From assembly GCA_018713145.1 (NCBI GenBank), contig DVFP01000031.1, positions 27,099-91,098 of the forward strand: a DNA stretch of 64,000 nucleotides, in the 5' to 3' direction. The translations under genes were made by a program, and so were the position numbers. Each line of letters begins with the position of its first letter. Position 1 is the first letter of the stretch. The DNA comes from Candidatus Scybalocola faecavium (GTDB lineage: Bacteria; Bacillota; Clostridia; Lachnospirales; Lachnospiraceae). The notes under the pieces are model-generated. The model searched no databases and was not told the DNA's origin. It saw only the letters and a program-made list of their open reading frames with translations. Below are positions 55,361 to 62,687 of this stretch, in pieces.

Positions 55361-55681
55361 TTAGAGTTTGCTTTCAATAAATTCTTTTATTTCTTCTACA
55401 TCTGAAAGTTCTTTTTTATTAAAGTAAATAGCATTTTGAGGCTGATCGACTGTTCTGGCCATTCCTAATAAAGATGTTCTTGGAGTACAAAATTGAATAT
55501 ATCCGGTACTCGTCAAAGTAGGTTTTTTATATTTTATTTCTAAGATTTTTGAAAAGAAAATTTTGGTTTCACCTCTTAATGCCTTATGGATAGTAAGATC
55601 ATGCGTTCCTCTAATAAGAGAGATGTAAGTATCGGATAAAATAACATGGGTTTTTGGCTTTTTAAAATCATATTCTTTCAC
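55361..55681 (-). CDS. Small PH-like domain protein (DUF4429-like)
   Basis: 106 aa from a GTG start at 55681 that has GGAGGAG nine bases upstream. The longer reading of this frame, from 55795, would overlap the protease gene and was rejected. The sequence ISLIRGT....IHKALRGETKIFFSKILEIKYKKP and the IYFNKKELSDVEEIKEFIE end resemble the bacterial pleckstrin-homology-like proteins of unknown role. It is co-directional with immA, 22 nt downstream of it. Confidence 0.68.
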   Translation of the reverse strand: MKEYDFKKPKTHVILSDTYISLIRGTHDLTIHKALRGETKIFFSKILEIKYKKPTLTSTGYIQFCTPRTSLLGMARTVDQPQNAIYFNKKELSDVEEIKEFIESKL

Positions 55682-55703
55682 TACATATCTCCTCCAGAAT
55701 AAT

Positions 55704-56141
55704 TTATATTCTAAGTTCAATAAGTTCCTTTGGATACCCCGTACACTGGCAAAACTGATTTTGCGTGAAGTCGGCGTATTCCTGTAATAATTCATCAGTA
55801 ATCAGTAAATGTGCAGCAAACAAATTAGCCTCTTTTTCAATTTTGGAAGTGAGCAGCAGGGTATGGTGTGCCATAAAACAGCAATTCTCCCTTCTGTGCA
55901 GTATGGCATGACCTAATTCATGTGCCAGGACAACCTTGGTCAATATCTCATTTTCAATGATACCCTCATTTATAAAAATCCACCGAATACGCTTCATATA
56001 ACGATAATTCCCTAAAATGTTTCCCAGTGGTTGAATGACAATATGAATATTTAGGGCTTGAGCAATCTGCCAGGGATCGTTTGTTAAAAATTTCTTTACG
56101 CAGTAAGCTGCAGCTTTTTTGGCATCTTTTGTATAAGACAA
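55704..56141 (-). CDS. ImmA/IrrE-family metallopeptidase
   Basis: 145 aa. The zinc protease motif HELGH is at 74-78 (VVLAHELGHAILH), with the downstream Glu in KIEKEANLFAAHLL, the ImmA/IrrE signature. In ICEBs1 and related phages ImmA cleaves the ImmR repressor on DNA damage or cell signals and so starts induction. It lies 10 nt behind the repressor gene, as expected for such a pair. Confidence 0.92.
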   Translation of the reverse strand: MSYTKDAKKAAAYCVKKFLTNDPWQIAQALNIHIVIQPLGNILGNYRYMKRIRWIFINEGIIENEILTKVVLAHELGHAILHRRENCCFMAHHTLLLTSKIEKEANLFAAHLLITDELLQEYADFTQNQFCQCTGYPKELIELRI

Positions 56142-56151
56142 TCCATATCAC

Positions 56152-56589
56152 CTACTTTTTGTTTTTATTGGGATTGTACTTAACCTTGTTTTCTTTCTTA
56201 GCTTGGGTTAGAGCAAACTCAATAGCATTTTCTAATAGGTTGATGGAAGCATCATCAATCTCTGTACCGTTATAATAAAGTGGACCATCATCGCCATTTT
56301 TTATTTCTGCCATGATGCGATCAAGGTCTTTAGCGATGTCACGTTTATCGCGTGATGTAAGATCTGAATCTTCTTTGTCATCAATTAAATCAGACTTTAA
56401 AATGCCGAAATAATCCGCCAATTTTTGAACTTTTCCCATACGTGGGAGGGCAATTCCTTGACACCAAGTATTAAAAGTTTGTGGAGATACATTGATAGCT
56501 TCAGCAACTTCTTTTTGCGTTTTTTGTGACTGAGAAAGAAATTTATTTAAGTTTTTTGAAAAAATTCTTTTTTGTTCTTCATCTGCCAT
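56152..56589 (-). CDS. XRE-family repressor (ImmR-like)
   Basis: 145 aa. The N-terminal helix-turn-helix (TQKEVAEAINVSPQTFNTWCQGIALPRMGKVQKLADYF) is followed by an acidic middle and a helical C-terminal region, the likely dimerisation and ImmA-cleavage part. The start at 56589 has AAAGGAG in front. Genomic order and pairing with the ImmA-type protease support the role of lysogeny repressor. Its promoter lies at 56614-56642 and carries a palindrome. Confidence 0.9.
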   Translation of the reverse strand: MADEEQKRIFSKNLNKFLSQSQKTQKEVAEAINVSPQTFNTWCQGIALPRMGKVQKLADYFGILKSDLIDDKEDSDLTSRDKRDIAKDLDRIMAEIKNGDDGPLYYNGTEIDDASINLLENAIEFALTQAKKENKVKYNPNKNKK

Positions 56590-56613
56590 ATTAGTGTCTC
56601 CTTTCTTATAAAC

Positions 56614-56642
56614 ATAATACAATAAAATTTTATTTTGGTCAA
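56614..56642 (-). promoter_or_regulatory. Repressor promoter with palindromic spacer
   Basis: On the minus strand TTGACC (56637-56642), 17 nt, TATTAT (56614-56619). The spacer contains AATAAAATTTTATT (56621-56634), a perfect 14-bp palindrome and possible operator. Confidence 0.72.
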
Positions 56643-56672
56643 CAAAAAGTCAAAAAAAACTTGATTTTAGTA

Positions 56673-56701
56673 TTGACATCAAATTTAATTTGATTTATAA
56701 T
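56673..56701 (+). promoter_or_regulatory. Early promoter with operator O1 in its spacer
   Basis: TTGACA (56673-56678), 17 nt, TATAAT (56696-56701): a full consensus promoter. The inverted repeat ATCAAATT-T-AATTTGAT (56678-56694) fills the spacer, so a bound repressor would exclude RNA polymerase. The same core recurs at 56925-56949. Confidence 0.88.
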
Positions 56702-56728
56702 GAGAACATCGAAAGAGAGGTGATACAG

Positions 56729-56938
56729 TTGGAGAAAATTCAAATTAGTTTAGCCGCTGCTAGAGTTAATGCCAACTTAACACAAGAAGAAGTGGCAAAG
56801 GCTTTAAATGTAGGAAAACAGACTATTGTTAGTTGGGAAAAAGGAAAATCCGAACCTAAAATGTCACAAAGCAGACAACTCAGTGAGCTTTATGGTATAC
56901 CATTGGATTATATTTTTTTACCTGATAAATCAAATTAA
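56729..56938 (+). CDS. Cro-like XRE-family regulator
   Basis: 69 aa from a TTG start at 56729, preceded by GAGAGGTG. The longer frame from 56690 would start inside the -10 box and is rejected. It is a bare helix-turn-helix protein (ANLTQEEVAKALNVGKQTIVSWEKGKSEP), divergent from the ImmR-like gene, as Cro-type regulators are. Operators lie both at its promoter and across its stop codon, so it probably controls itself and the following genes. Confidence 0.85.
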   Translation: MEKIQISLAAARVNANLTQEEVAKALNVGKQTIVSWEKGKSEPKMSQSRQLSELYGIPLDYIFLPDKSN

Positions 56939-56949
56939 ATTTGATTTAT
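56925..56949 (+). promoter_or_regulatory. Operator O2: 25-bp perfect palindrome over the stop codon
   Basis: ATAAATCAAATT-A-AATTTGATTTAT, a fully symmetric 25-bp site. It shares the ATCAAATT-N-AATTTGAT core with O1 and overlaps the stop codon of the Cro-like gene and the leader of the Tad2-like gene. Confidence 0.85.
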
Positions 56950-56979
56950 TTGCAACCGATGAGAAAGGAGAGTGAGAAG

Positions 56980-57186
56980 GTGTACATACATGAAGCAGTA
57001 AAGAAAGCGCTAGAAAATGATAGGTGCATAACAGCACCAGAGTTTGCACATTTTGCCAAAATCAGGCCAACAAATACAAGAGAAAATTGCATTGTAATGT
57101 TTGATGATGGAAGCCACCCATCAAAGTACGGGTGGCAACCGACAGCAAAAGACTTGATAAGAAATGACTGGATGATGGTTGATTAA
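56980..57186 (+). CDS. Tad2-like (DUF2829) anti-Thoeris family protein
   Basis: 68 aa from a GTG start at 56980 with AAAGGAG in front. An ATG in the same frame at 56959 is an alternative but lies over that ribosome site. The pattern YIHEAVKKAL, ITAPEF, and the C-terminal GWQPTAKDLIRNDWMMVD matches the DUF2829 family. Members of this family (Tad2) bind the cyclic nucleotide signal of Thoeris defence and block it. Early expression beside the Cro-like gene fits an anti-defence role. The match is by motif reading only. Confidence 0.75.
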   Translation: MYIHEAVKKALENDRCITAPEFAHFAKIRPTNTRENCIVMFDDGSHPSKYGWQPTAKDLIRNDWMMVD

Positions 57187-57479
57187 AACCATGACCGTAT
57201 TTCTTTTAAAGCGGCATACCCTTTTTTGATAAATGTGTCTTCTTCCACATCACGAATGGCAGAAGGAAGTAATGTTGTCATATATGCAACATTATCCGCC
57301 GGAAATACAGAAACAAATCCGTCATGTTCTAATAAGTATAAAGCATCAGAAATAAATGAGTCGTCTAAATCAGGATACAAATCTTTAAAAGTAGAAAAGT
57401 CAAATATTTTATTATGATCATCCGTGTAGCTTTTGGCCATATATCGGAGAAGATCATTCGATAATTTTGAAAGTTTCAT
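57183..57479 (-). CDS. Small protein of unknown function, opposite to early genes
   Basis: 98 aa, not recognised. An N-terminal helical part (LSNDLLRYMAKSY) is followed by a winged-helix-like pattern (FISDALYLLEHDGFVSV). The start has AAAGGAG seven bases upstream. It overlaps the end of the convergent Tad2-like gene by 4 nt and runs against the early transcription direction, which marks it as a possible lysogenic-phase accessory gene. Confidence 0.65.
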   Translation of the reverse strand: MKLSKLSNDLLRYMAKSYTDDHNKIFDFSTFKDLYPDLDDSFISDALYLLEHDGFVSVFPADNVAYMTTLLPSAIRDVEEDTFIKKGYAALKEIRSWF

Positions 57480-57594
57480 GAGATTCTCCTTTCCTTAATA
57501 CTTGGGTATGGCAGTACCCTGTGATTAAAGGATAAGTCGATGAAATTAAAAAGTCAATAGTGATAATATCTTTGCAACAAGGGAGGTGGGTTAA

Positions 57595-57813
57595 ATGAAA
57601 GAAATTTTAAAGGTCCCGGAAGTGGCGAGAATCCTTGGGGTTTCACCACAGTCTGTCCGGGAGCATATTCGCCGAAAGATATGGACCTTTGGTGAATGCA
57701 TCCCCAAGGAGAAAATGCATAGCAAAACGGATCAATTTAATATCTATCGCGCAAAGTTTGAAGCCCATATAGGGCGGAGCCTTACAGAGGAGGATTTTAG
57801 ATGCGCAAAGTAG
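57595..57813 (+). CDS. Small helix-turn-helix protein (excisionase-like)
   Basis: 72 aa. The N-terminal VPEVARILGVSPQSVREHIRRKIW is a clear winged-helix/MerR-like DNA-binding segment. The rest is a short basic helical region. A GGGAGGTGG site lies upstream. Size and position in the early region would fit an excisionase or a transcription regulator; the two cannot be told apart here. Confidence 0.68.
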   Translation: MKEILKVPEVARILGVSPQSVREHIRRKIWTFGECIPKEKMHSKTDQFNIYRAKFEAHIGRSLTEEDFRCAK

Positions 57814-57986
57814 TTATCACATTGCTGCAGCTCATATACGTATCGGCCATCCTGGCCTGGATCATCTTGGGCTGTATATTCCAGATTGCAACATCCAGAG
57901 CCGGTATTGCGGTGCTAGAGGTGATCGGGATCGTAGGTTTTGGCAGCTGGATCTTGCAGAACTATTGTGAATGGAGGTGGAACTGA
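57801..57986 (+). CDS. Small membrane protein
   Basis: 61 aa, not recognised. Two hydrophobic stretches (about 5-27 and 35-52) with a Trp-rich end. It overlaps the preceding gene by 13 nt and joins the next by TGATG, so it is translated with its neighbours. Confidence 0.6.
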   Translation: MRKVVITLLQLIYVSAILAWIILGCIFQIATSRAGIAVLEVIGIVGFGSWILQNYCEWRWN

Positions 57987-58354
57987 TGGAACCATTAAAA
58001 TTTGAGATTGATGGAGCGGCCCTGAGACAGTACCTGACAGATACCGGACGTTCGATGCAGGCATTATCTAAAGAAATCGGATGTGGAAGCGGCTACGTGT
58101 CCAATGCGACCTTAACAAACCGCATGGGTAAGCCGCAGTACATGTATATGTGCCATATTTTGGGAGTTGACGAAGAGCGTTTTAAACGCAAACCTGAGAT
58201 TGTCAAAGAGCCTGATGAGCTTGTTACGGAGAAAGGTCCCTTTGAGGGATGCGTCACAGATCCTGGAATTGGAGAATTATTAAAGCGGATTGAAAAGGAT
58301 ATTGTCCGGCTTGGACAGATTGCGCTGGACATCCGTGAAGAATTAAAGAGGTGA
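57986..58354 (+). CDS. Phage DNA-binding-like protein (XRE-type helices)
   Basis: 122 aa. The first half reads as a lambda-type helix-turn-helix (LRQYLTDTGRSMQALSKEIGCGSGYVSNATL). The second half is charged and helical, with a short predicted coiled coil at the end. The start at 57986 follows GGAGGTGG. No exact family is known to me. Confidence 0.65.
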   Translation: MEPLKFEIDGAALRQYLTDTGRSMQALSKEIGCGSGYVSNATLTNRMGKPQYMYMCHILGVDEERFKRKPEIVKEPDELVTEKGPFEGCVTDPGIGELLKRIEKDIVRLGQIALDIREELKR

Positions 58355-58360
58355 ATGAAA

Positions 58361-58585
58361 ATGACAAGCTATAAGATATTTTTAACCAAATCCATGGAGG
58401 TGGCCAGCCAGTTGGCTGAGTTAAATTCCTCTAAGGTTGGATCGGGAAACTTGAAAAGTGTCAGACTTGGTGTGGTCAATCAGATGAAGGAATATATCCC
58501 TGAAATATATCATGATAAAGGCTATTTTTGCTGCATCCTGATGTATGAATCAGGAAAACCATCTTACAACATCATCATTGCATAG
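58361..58585 (+). CDS. Small phage protein of unknown function
   Basis: 74 aa, not recognised. The ATG at 58361 is better spaced from AGAGGTGA than the one at 58355. No membrane segment or motif is seen. It belongs to the string of small early genes. Confidence 0.55.
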   Translation: MTSYKIFLTKSMEVASQLAELNSSKVGSGNLKSVRLGVVNQMKEYIPEIYHDKGYFCCILMYESGKPSYNIIIA

Positions 58586-58597
58586 GGAGGTGAGCAT

Positions 58598-58831
58598 ATG
58601 CTGAATTTGGATTTTTACAAATGTAAGGCGGATCATCGTCTTGTATCGGTCGCAGATGTGGATTATGTTTTGGCGTGCGCAACTGAATGCATCAAATCTA
58701 CAGATCCAGAATTACACATTTCTGGAATGGCTGCAATGGCCGTATTAGAGCGGCTGGGCCTGAAAGAAAATGCCCCGGAAGCGGCAACTTCCAAGGGGCA
58801 AAAATCAAATAACATTACAGCCTTATTATAA
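58598..58831 (+). CDS. Small phage protein of unknown function
   Basis: 77 aa, not recognised. It is mainly helical (VDYVLACATECIKS; GMAAMAVLERLGL) and starts after GGGAGGTGAG. Confidence 0.55.
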   Translation: MLNLDFYKCKADHRLVSVADVDYVLACATECIKSTDPELHISGMAAMAVLERLGLKENAPEAATSKGQKSNNITALL

Positions 58832-58853
58832 GGCATTTATGGAGGTTTTGCAA

Positions 58854-59057
58854 ATGGCATTTTTAGTCATAGACGAAATGAAGGTTGATGTATCAAAGAT
58901 CACGATCGAGGAACAGCTGGAACTTTGCCGGCTGATGATTAAATCCGGCTATGTCGTTGAGCGTCAGTATCGGATTAAAGACAAAGGATCTGATGTTGTA
59001 CGGTCTTACGTGGTCGCAGGGAAACGGAGTGATATTGATGGAACGTGTACCAGATAA
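58854..59057 (+). CDS. Small phage protein of unknown function
   Basis: 67 aa, not recognised. The start at 58854 has GGAGG eight bases upstream; earlier in-frame ATGs lie within the preceding gene. Its end overlaps the 28-aa ORF at 59038. Confidence 0.55.
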   Translation: MAFLVIDEMKVDVSKITIEEQLELCRLMIKSGYVVERQYRIKDKGSDVVRSYVVAGKRSDIDGTCTR

Positions 59058-59124
59058 TTATGACCAATGGGTCAAATGGGATAGAGAACATTCAGAAAGC
59101 GAGGATAAAGAAGATGAAGCTTAA
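59038..59124 (+). CDS. Very small phage ORF (28 aa)
   Basis: An ATG at 59038 after GGAG opens a 28-codon frame (MERVPDNYDQWVKWDREH...) rich in acidic residues that ends inside the YqaJ gene start. The PDNYDQW motif resembles the start of longer small zinc-binding proteins found in Clostridia phages, suggesting a shortened form. It overlaps both neighbours by 20 and 11 nt. Confidence 0.5.
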   Translation: MERVPDNYDQWVKWDREHSESEDKEDEA

Positions 59125-60049
59125 CCGATTAGTGTCAACAACGGATCTGCCCCATGAGGAATGGCTTAAATACCGTAAAAAAGGTATCGGAGGCTCCGAT
59201 GCTGGGGCCATATGCAGGCTTAACCCTTACCGTTCCCCGATGTCTGTATACATTGATAAGACCGAAGATGATATAGAAGATATTGACAGTGAAGCGATGC
59301 GGCAGGGTAGGGATCTGGAACAGTATGTTGCGGAACGTTTCTGCGATGAAACAGGCAAGAAAGTACGCAGGGCAAACGCAATCTTTTATAACCCGGATCA
59401 TCCGTTTATGACAGCTAATGTTGACCGGATGATTGTTGGAGAAAACGCCGGCTTAGAGTGTAAAACGGCGTCTGCTTATTCGGCTGATAAGTGGGACAAT
59501 GGACAGATACCAGAGTCTTATGAAATCCAGTGTCACCACTATATGGCCGTTACCGGCGCCGACGCCTGGTATATTGCCTGTATCATCTTGGGCAAAGCAT
59601 TTGTCTGGCAGCGTATTGAACGGGATGAAGAAATCATTCGATTCCTGACCAATATCGAAGGGGATTTTTGGAATAATCATGTTTTGCCCCGGGTCATGCC
59701 GGATCCTGACGGGAGTAAGGCCTGTGATGCGATCATTAAAAAATATTACCCAAAATCCGGCAGCGTTCCAAGCGTATCGCTTTATGGATTTGATGACAAA
59801 TTAAAACGGAGACAGGAAATTAAGACGCTTGAGGACAAGCTGGAGACTGAAAGAAAGACGATCGACCAGGAGATACAGATGTATATGAAAGAGGCAGAAA
59901 TTGCCCAAAACGATCATTACAAGGTTTCCTGGAAAACAGTAGAGTCCAACCGGATAGATTCAAAGAAGTTAAAAAAGGATTACCCCAAAATCTATGCGGA
60001 GTGCTGCAAATTATCAGTAAGCCGCAGATTTGAAGTAAAAGAAATCTAA
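59114..60049 (+). CDS. YqaJ-type viral recombinase (exonuclease)
   Basis: 311 aa. WLKYRKKGIGGSDAGAICRLNPYRSP is the YqaJ family signature, and the later NVDRMIVGENAGLECKTASAY holds the catalytic acidic and Lys residues of the lambda-exonuclease fold. It resects double-stranded DNA ends so that the annealase encoded next can act. It lies 13 nt before recT. Confidence 0.93.
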   Translation: MKLNRLVSTTDLPHEEWLKYRKKGIGGSDAGAICRLNPYRSPMSVYIDKTEDDIEDIDSEAMRQGRDLEQYVAERFCDETGKKVRRANAIFYNPDHPFMTANVDRMIVGENAGLECKTASAYSADKWDNGQIPESYEIQCHHYMAVTGADAWYIACIILGKAFVWQRIERDEEIIRFLTNIEGDFWNNHVLPRVMPDPDGSKACDAIIKKYYPKSGSVPSVSLYGFDDKLKRRQEIKTLEDKLETERKTIDQEIQMYMKEAEIAQNDHYKVSWKTVESNRIDSKKLKKDYPKIYAECCKLSVSRRFEVKEI

Positions 60050-60062
60050 GGAGGATTTTGCC

Positions 60063-60893
60063 ATGGGAGTTAAAGAAGCATTGGCTGAGCGTTCGGAGAC
60101 GCAGAATAAGCCAATAAAACTGACAAAAAGTATGAGCATCCAGGACCTTATCAAAGCCATGGAGCCTGAGATCAAGCGGGCGCTGCCACAGGTCATTACA
60201 CCAGAACGTTTTACACGGATGGCGCTGTCTGCGCTCAACTCTACACCAAAGCTAAAAGAATGTAGCCAGATGTCTTTTCTTGGTGCGCTGATGAACGCCG
60301 CCCAGTTAGGCCTGGAGCCAAATACGCCATTAGGCCAAGCTTATCTTATTCCATATCGCAACAAAGGCCAGATGGAGTGTCAGTTCCAGATCGGGTATAA
60401 GGGCCTGATCGACATGGTTTACAGAAATGAAGATATCCAGACTGTCCAGTCCCAGTGCGTTTACGAAAATGATGAGTTTGAGTACGAACTGGGACTTGAA
60501 CCTAAGCTTGTACATAAGCCGGCCTTGAAAGACCGGGGTGATTTGATCCTTGTGTATGCCCTCTGGAAATCCAAGAATGGCGGCTATGGCTTTGAGGTCA
60601 TGAGCAAAGAAGATATTGATGCCCATGCAAGGAAATTCAGCCAGAGCTTTGGCAGCAGTTACAGTCCATGGAAAACGAATTATGAGGAAATGGCAAAAAA
60701 GACCGTGATTAAAAAATGTCTGAAATACGCTCCATTGAAAAGTGATTTTGTCCGGGCTGTCAGCAATGATGAAACCATTAAGTCCGAGCTGGATGTAGAT
60801 ATGTCAGAGATCAGGAATGAACAGGATATGGTGGTTGATGGAGAATATAGAGATGTAACCGATCAGAACGCGGAAGAAAGAAAGGAGCAGTAA
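60063..60893 (+). CDS. recT: RecT-family single-strand annealing protein
   Basis: 276 aa. The typical core MSFLGALMNAAQLGLEPNTPLGQAYLIPYRNKG and the QFQIGYKGLIDMVYR segment are present; the C-terminus is acidic. RecT anneals complementary strands, and with the YqaJ exonuclease forms a phage recombination module like RecE/RecT. A strong AAGGAGG precedes the start. Confidence 0.96.
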   Translation: MGVKEALAERSETQNKPIKLTKSMSIQDLIKAMEPEIKRALPQVITPERFTRMALSALNSTPKLKECSQMSFLGALMNAAQLGLEPNTPLGQAYLIPYRNKGQMECQFQIGYKGLIDMVYRNEDIQTVQSQCVYENDEFEYELGLEPKLVHKPALKDRGDLILVYALWKSKNGGYGFEVMSKEDIDAHARKFSQSFGSSYSPWKTNYEEMAKKTVIKKCLKYAPLKSDFVRAVSNDETIKSELDVDMSEIRNEQDMVVDGEYRDVTDQNAEERKEQ

Positions 60894-60896
60894 TTT

Positions 60897-61340
60897 ATGG
60901 AACATTTTAATCTTGAAACCTTTGCTGGAGGAGCATTATCCCAGCAGATCAACCGGGCAATCGAAGAGGTTGCACAGAACATCCAGAATCCCAACACGGA
61001 CGCCAAAGCAGTCCGGAAGATCACCGTAACAATTTCTTTTAAATCCAATGATCAGCGGGATTTTGTAACTACTGGTGTACAGACCAATACAAAGCTTGCT
61101 CCGACCCTGGGGGCAGTGACGGCTATGGCAATGGGGAAAGATTTGAGGACTGGGGCTGTCCAGGCGGTAGAGATCGGAAACCAGATTCCGGGACAGCTGG
61201 AGCTTGCCCAGCCGGATCCGTCAGAAGCATCCCCGGAGATGATCCAGACTGTAGACCCTTCTACCGGGGAGATTTATGAGACACCTGTTAAACAGCCCCA
61301 CAATGTTATTGATCTTAGAGAAGCCAGACAGGCACAGTAA
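60897..61340 (+). CDS. Phage protein often annotated as replication terminator-like
   Basis: 147 aa. An N-terminal NLETFAGGALSQQINRAIEEV segment and a beta-rich middle (ITVTISFKSNDQRDF) match a conserved phage family that sits beside recT genes. The annotation name is traditional; there is no evidence here for a terminator function. It lies 3 nt after recT. Confidence 0.68.
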   Translation: MEHFNLETFAGGALSQQINRAIEEVAQNIQNPNTDAKAVRKITVTISFKSNDQRDFVTTGVQTNTKLAPTLGAVTAMAMGKDLRTGAVQAVEIGNQIPGQLELAQPDPSEASPEMIQTVDPSTGEIYETPVKQPHNVIDLREARQAQ

Positions 61341-61359
61341 ATAAGGAGGATTTTTTATC

Positions 61360-62109
61360 ATGGAAAGCAATTTAAGAGATGCCATTGATTATTTAGTAAA
61401 TCTTGGAGATGAAAACGCAGAGCCAAAGGTCGTTGAGATTGATGGAAAGCTTTACTGTAACAAAAGCCTGAAACGTTATGATGAAACACCAAAGGCCAGT
61501 CCGATCAGTGGGGCGTCCCTGACAGCGCTCATGGACTATATTATCAATAATCCTGCGGAACTTCCGGACCGCAAGATGATCCTGCATGTGACCGCTCCGG
61601 ATGAAGTGCGTTTCTATTCTTCATTGGATAAGGAACGGGAAAGGGAAACTTTATTTGTTGCCAAGGCAAAACTTCCCAGATTTGAGTTTGACCACTACAT
61701 GAGCCAGGAAGAATTTATTATCGGGATGCAGTCTTGTTTTGTGCAGAATCAGGATTCAGAATTGATCCTGAAAGTCTCTGGAAATGTGGAAAATAAGTCA
61801 GTAGCCCATTATGGAGATGACGGGGTAAGCCAGAAGGCAACGATTAAACAGGGGATTGCTTCCAGGGCGGATGTAATCGTTCCTAATCCCGTGACATTAA
61901 TTCCTTTCCGAACCTTCTTGGAAGTTAAGCAGATCGAAAGTAAGTTTGTGTTCCGGATTGGTGAGGACCGTAACGAGCAGCCTATCTTCAAATTAGTGGA
62001 AGCAGATGGCGGCGCCTGGAAATATGCAGCGATGCGCAGGGTAGCAGATTATCTGGCAGACAATCTCCAGGACCTGATCAAGTCCGGTATGATCACGGTG
62101 ATTGCCTGA
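61360..62109 (+). CDS. DUF2303 (YfdQ-like) phage protein
   Basis: 249 aa. A long beta-strand-rich domain with DYIINNPAELP..., LPRFEFDHYMSQEEFIIGMQ and the Arg/Phe-rich LIPFRTFLEV is typical of DUF2303. Members occur in phage recombination and replication clusters; their role is unknown. It starts after AAGGAGG. Confidence 0.75.
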   Translation: MESNLRDAIDYLVNLGDENAEPKVVEIDGKLYCNKSLKRYDETPKASPISGASLTALMDYIINNPAELPDRKMILHVTAPDEVRFYSSLDKERERETLFVAKAKLPRFEFDHYMSQEEFIIGMQSCFVQNQDSELILKVSGNVENKSVAHYGDDGVSQKATIKQGIASRADVIVPNPVTLIPFRTFLEVKQIESKFVFRIGEDRNEQPIFKLVEADGGAWKYAAMRRVADYLADNLQDLIKSGMITVIA

Positions 62110-62238
62110 TCGTCAGTATTTTTATTTGGTAACTATTAACCCTGTCATGATACATAGATAACGAATAATATGTGTGAGCGTGTTTCTTCCGGCGGCGGAC
62201 GTCGTACACCCGCTGCCGGGGAAAGGAGGTTTGCATTG

Positions 62239-62664
62239 GTGGAAAGGATAAGCTTTACTGTTCCCGGACCGCCTCAGGGAAAAGCTCGGGCGAGAACCGT
62301 CCGGAATAAATATACAGGAAAGCCCATGAGCTATACGCCGGAGAGTACAGTGCTGTATGAGAACTGGATCCGTACCTGTTATATGCAAGTAGATGGCGGA
62401 ATATTTGAAAGGAATGAAGCGCTGCTGATCAGTGTTCACGCTTATTTTGAACCGCCAAAGAGCGCTAGTAAAACAAAACGGGCAGATATGCTGTCTGGAA
62501 AGCTCCGTCCTTTGAAGAAACCGGATGGAGATAATATTTTGAAATCGGTATGTGATGCCTTAAATGGATTGGCGTACCGGGATGATATACAACTGGCAGA
62601 AAAGCATATCTATAAGAAATATGCTGAAAAAGCCAGGCTTGAGATCACGATCATGAAGATCTGA
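62239..62664 (+). CDS. RusA-family Holliday junction resolvase
   Basis: 141 aa from a GTG at 62239, nine bases after GGAGG; a TTG at 62236 is the alternative. The PGPPQGKARARTV start and the catalytic Asp cluster PDGDNILKSVCDALNGLAYRDD identify RusA, which cuts four-way junctions. It is placed among recombination and replication genes, as in many phages. Confidence 0.92.
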   Translation: MERISFTVPGPPQGKARARTVRNKYTGKPMSYTPESTVLYENWIRTCYMQVDGGIFERNEALLISVHAYFEPPKSASKTKRADMLSGKLRPLKKPDGDNILKSVCDALNGLAYRDDIQLAEKHIYKKYAEKARLEITIMKI

Positions 62665-62687
62665 CCAGGAAGGCAGGTGTAGAGGAA

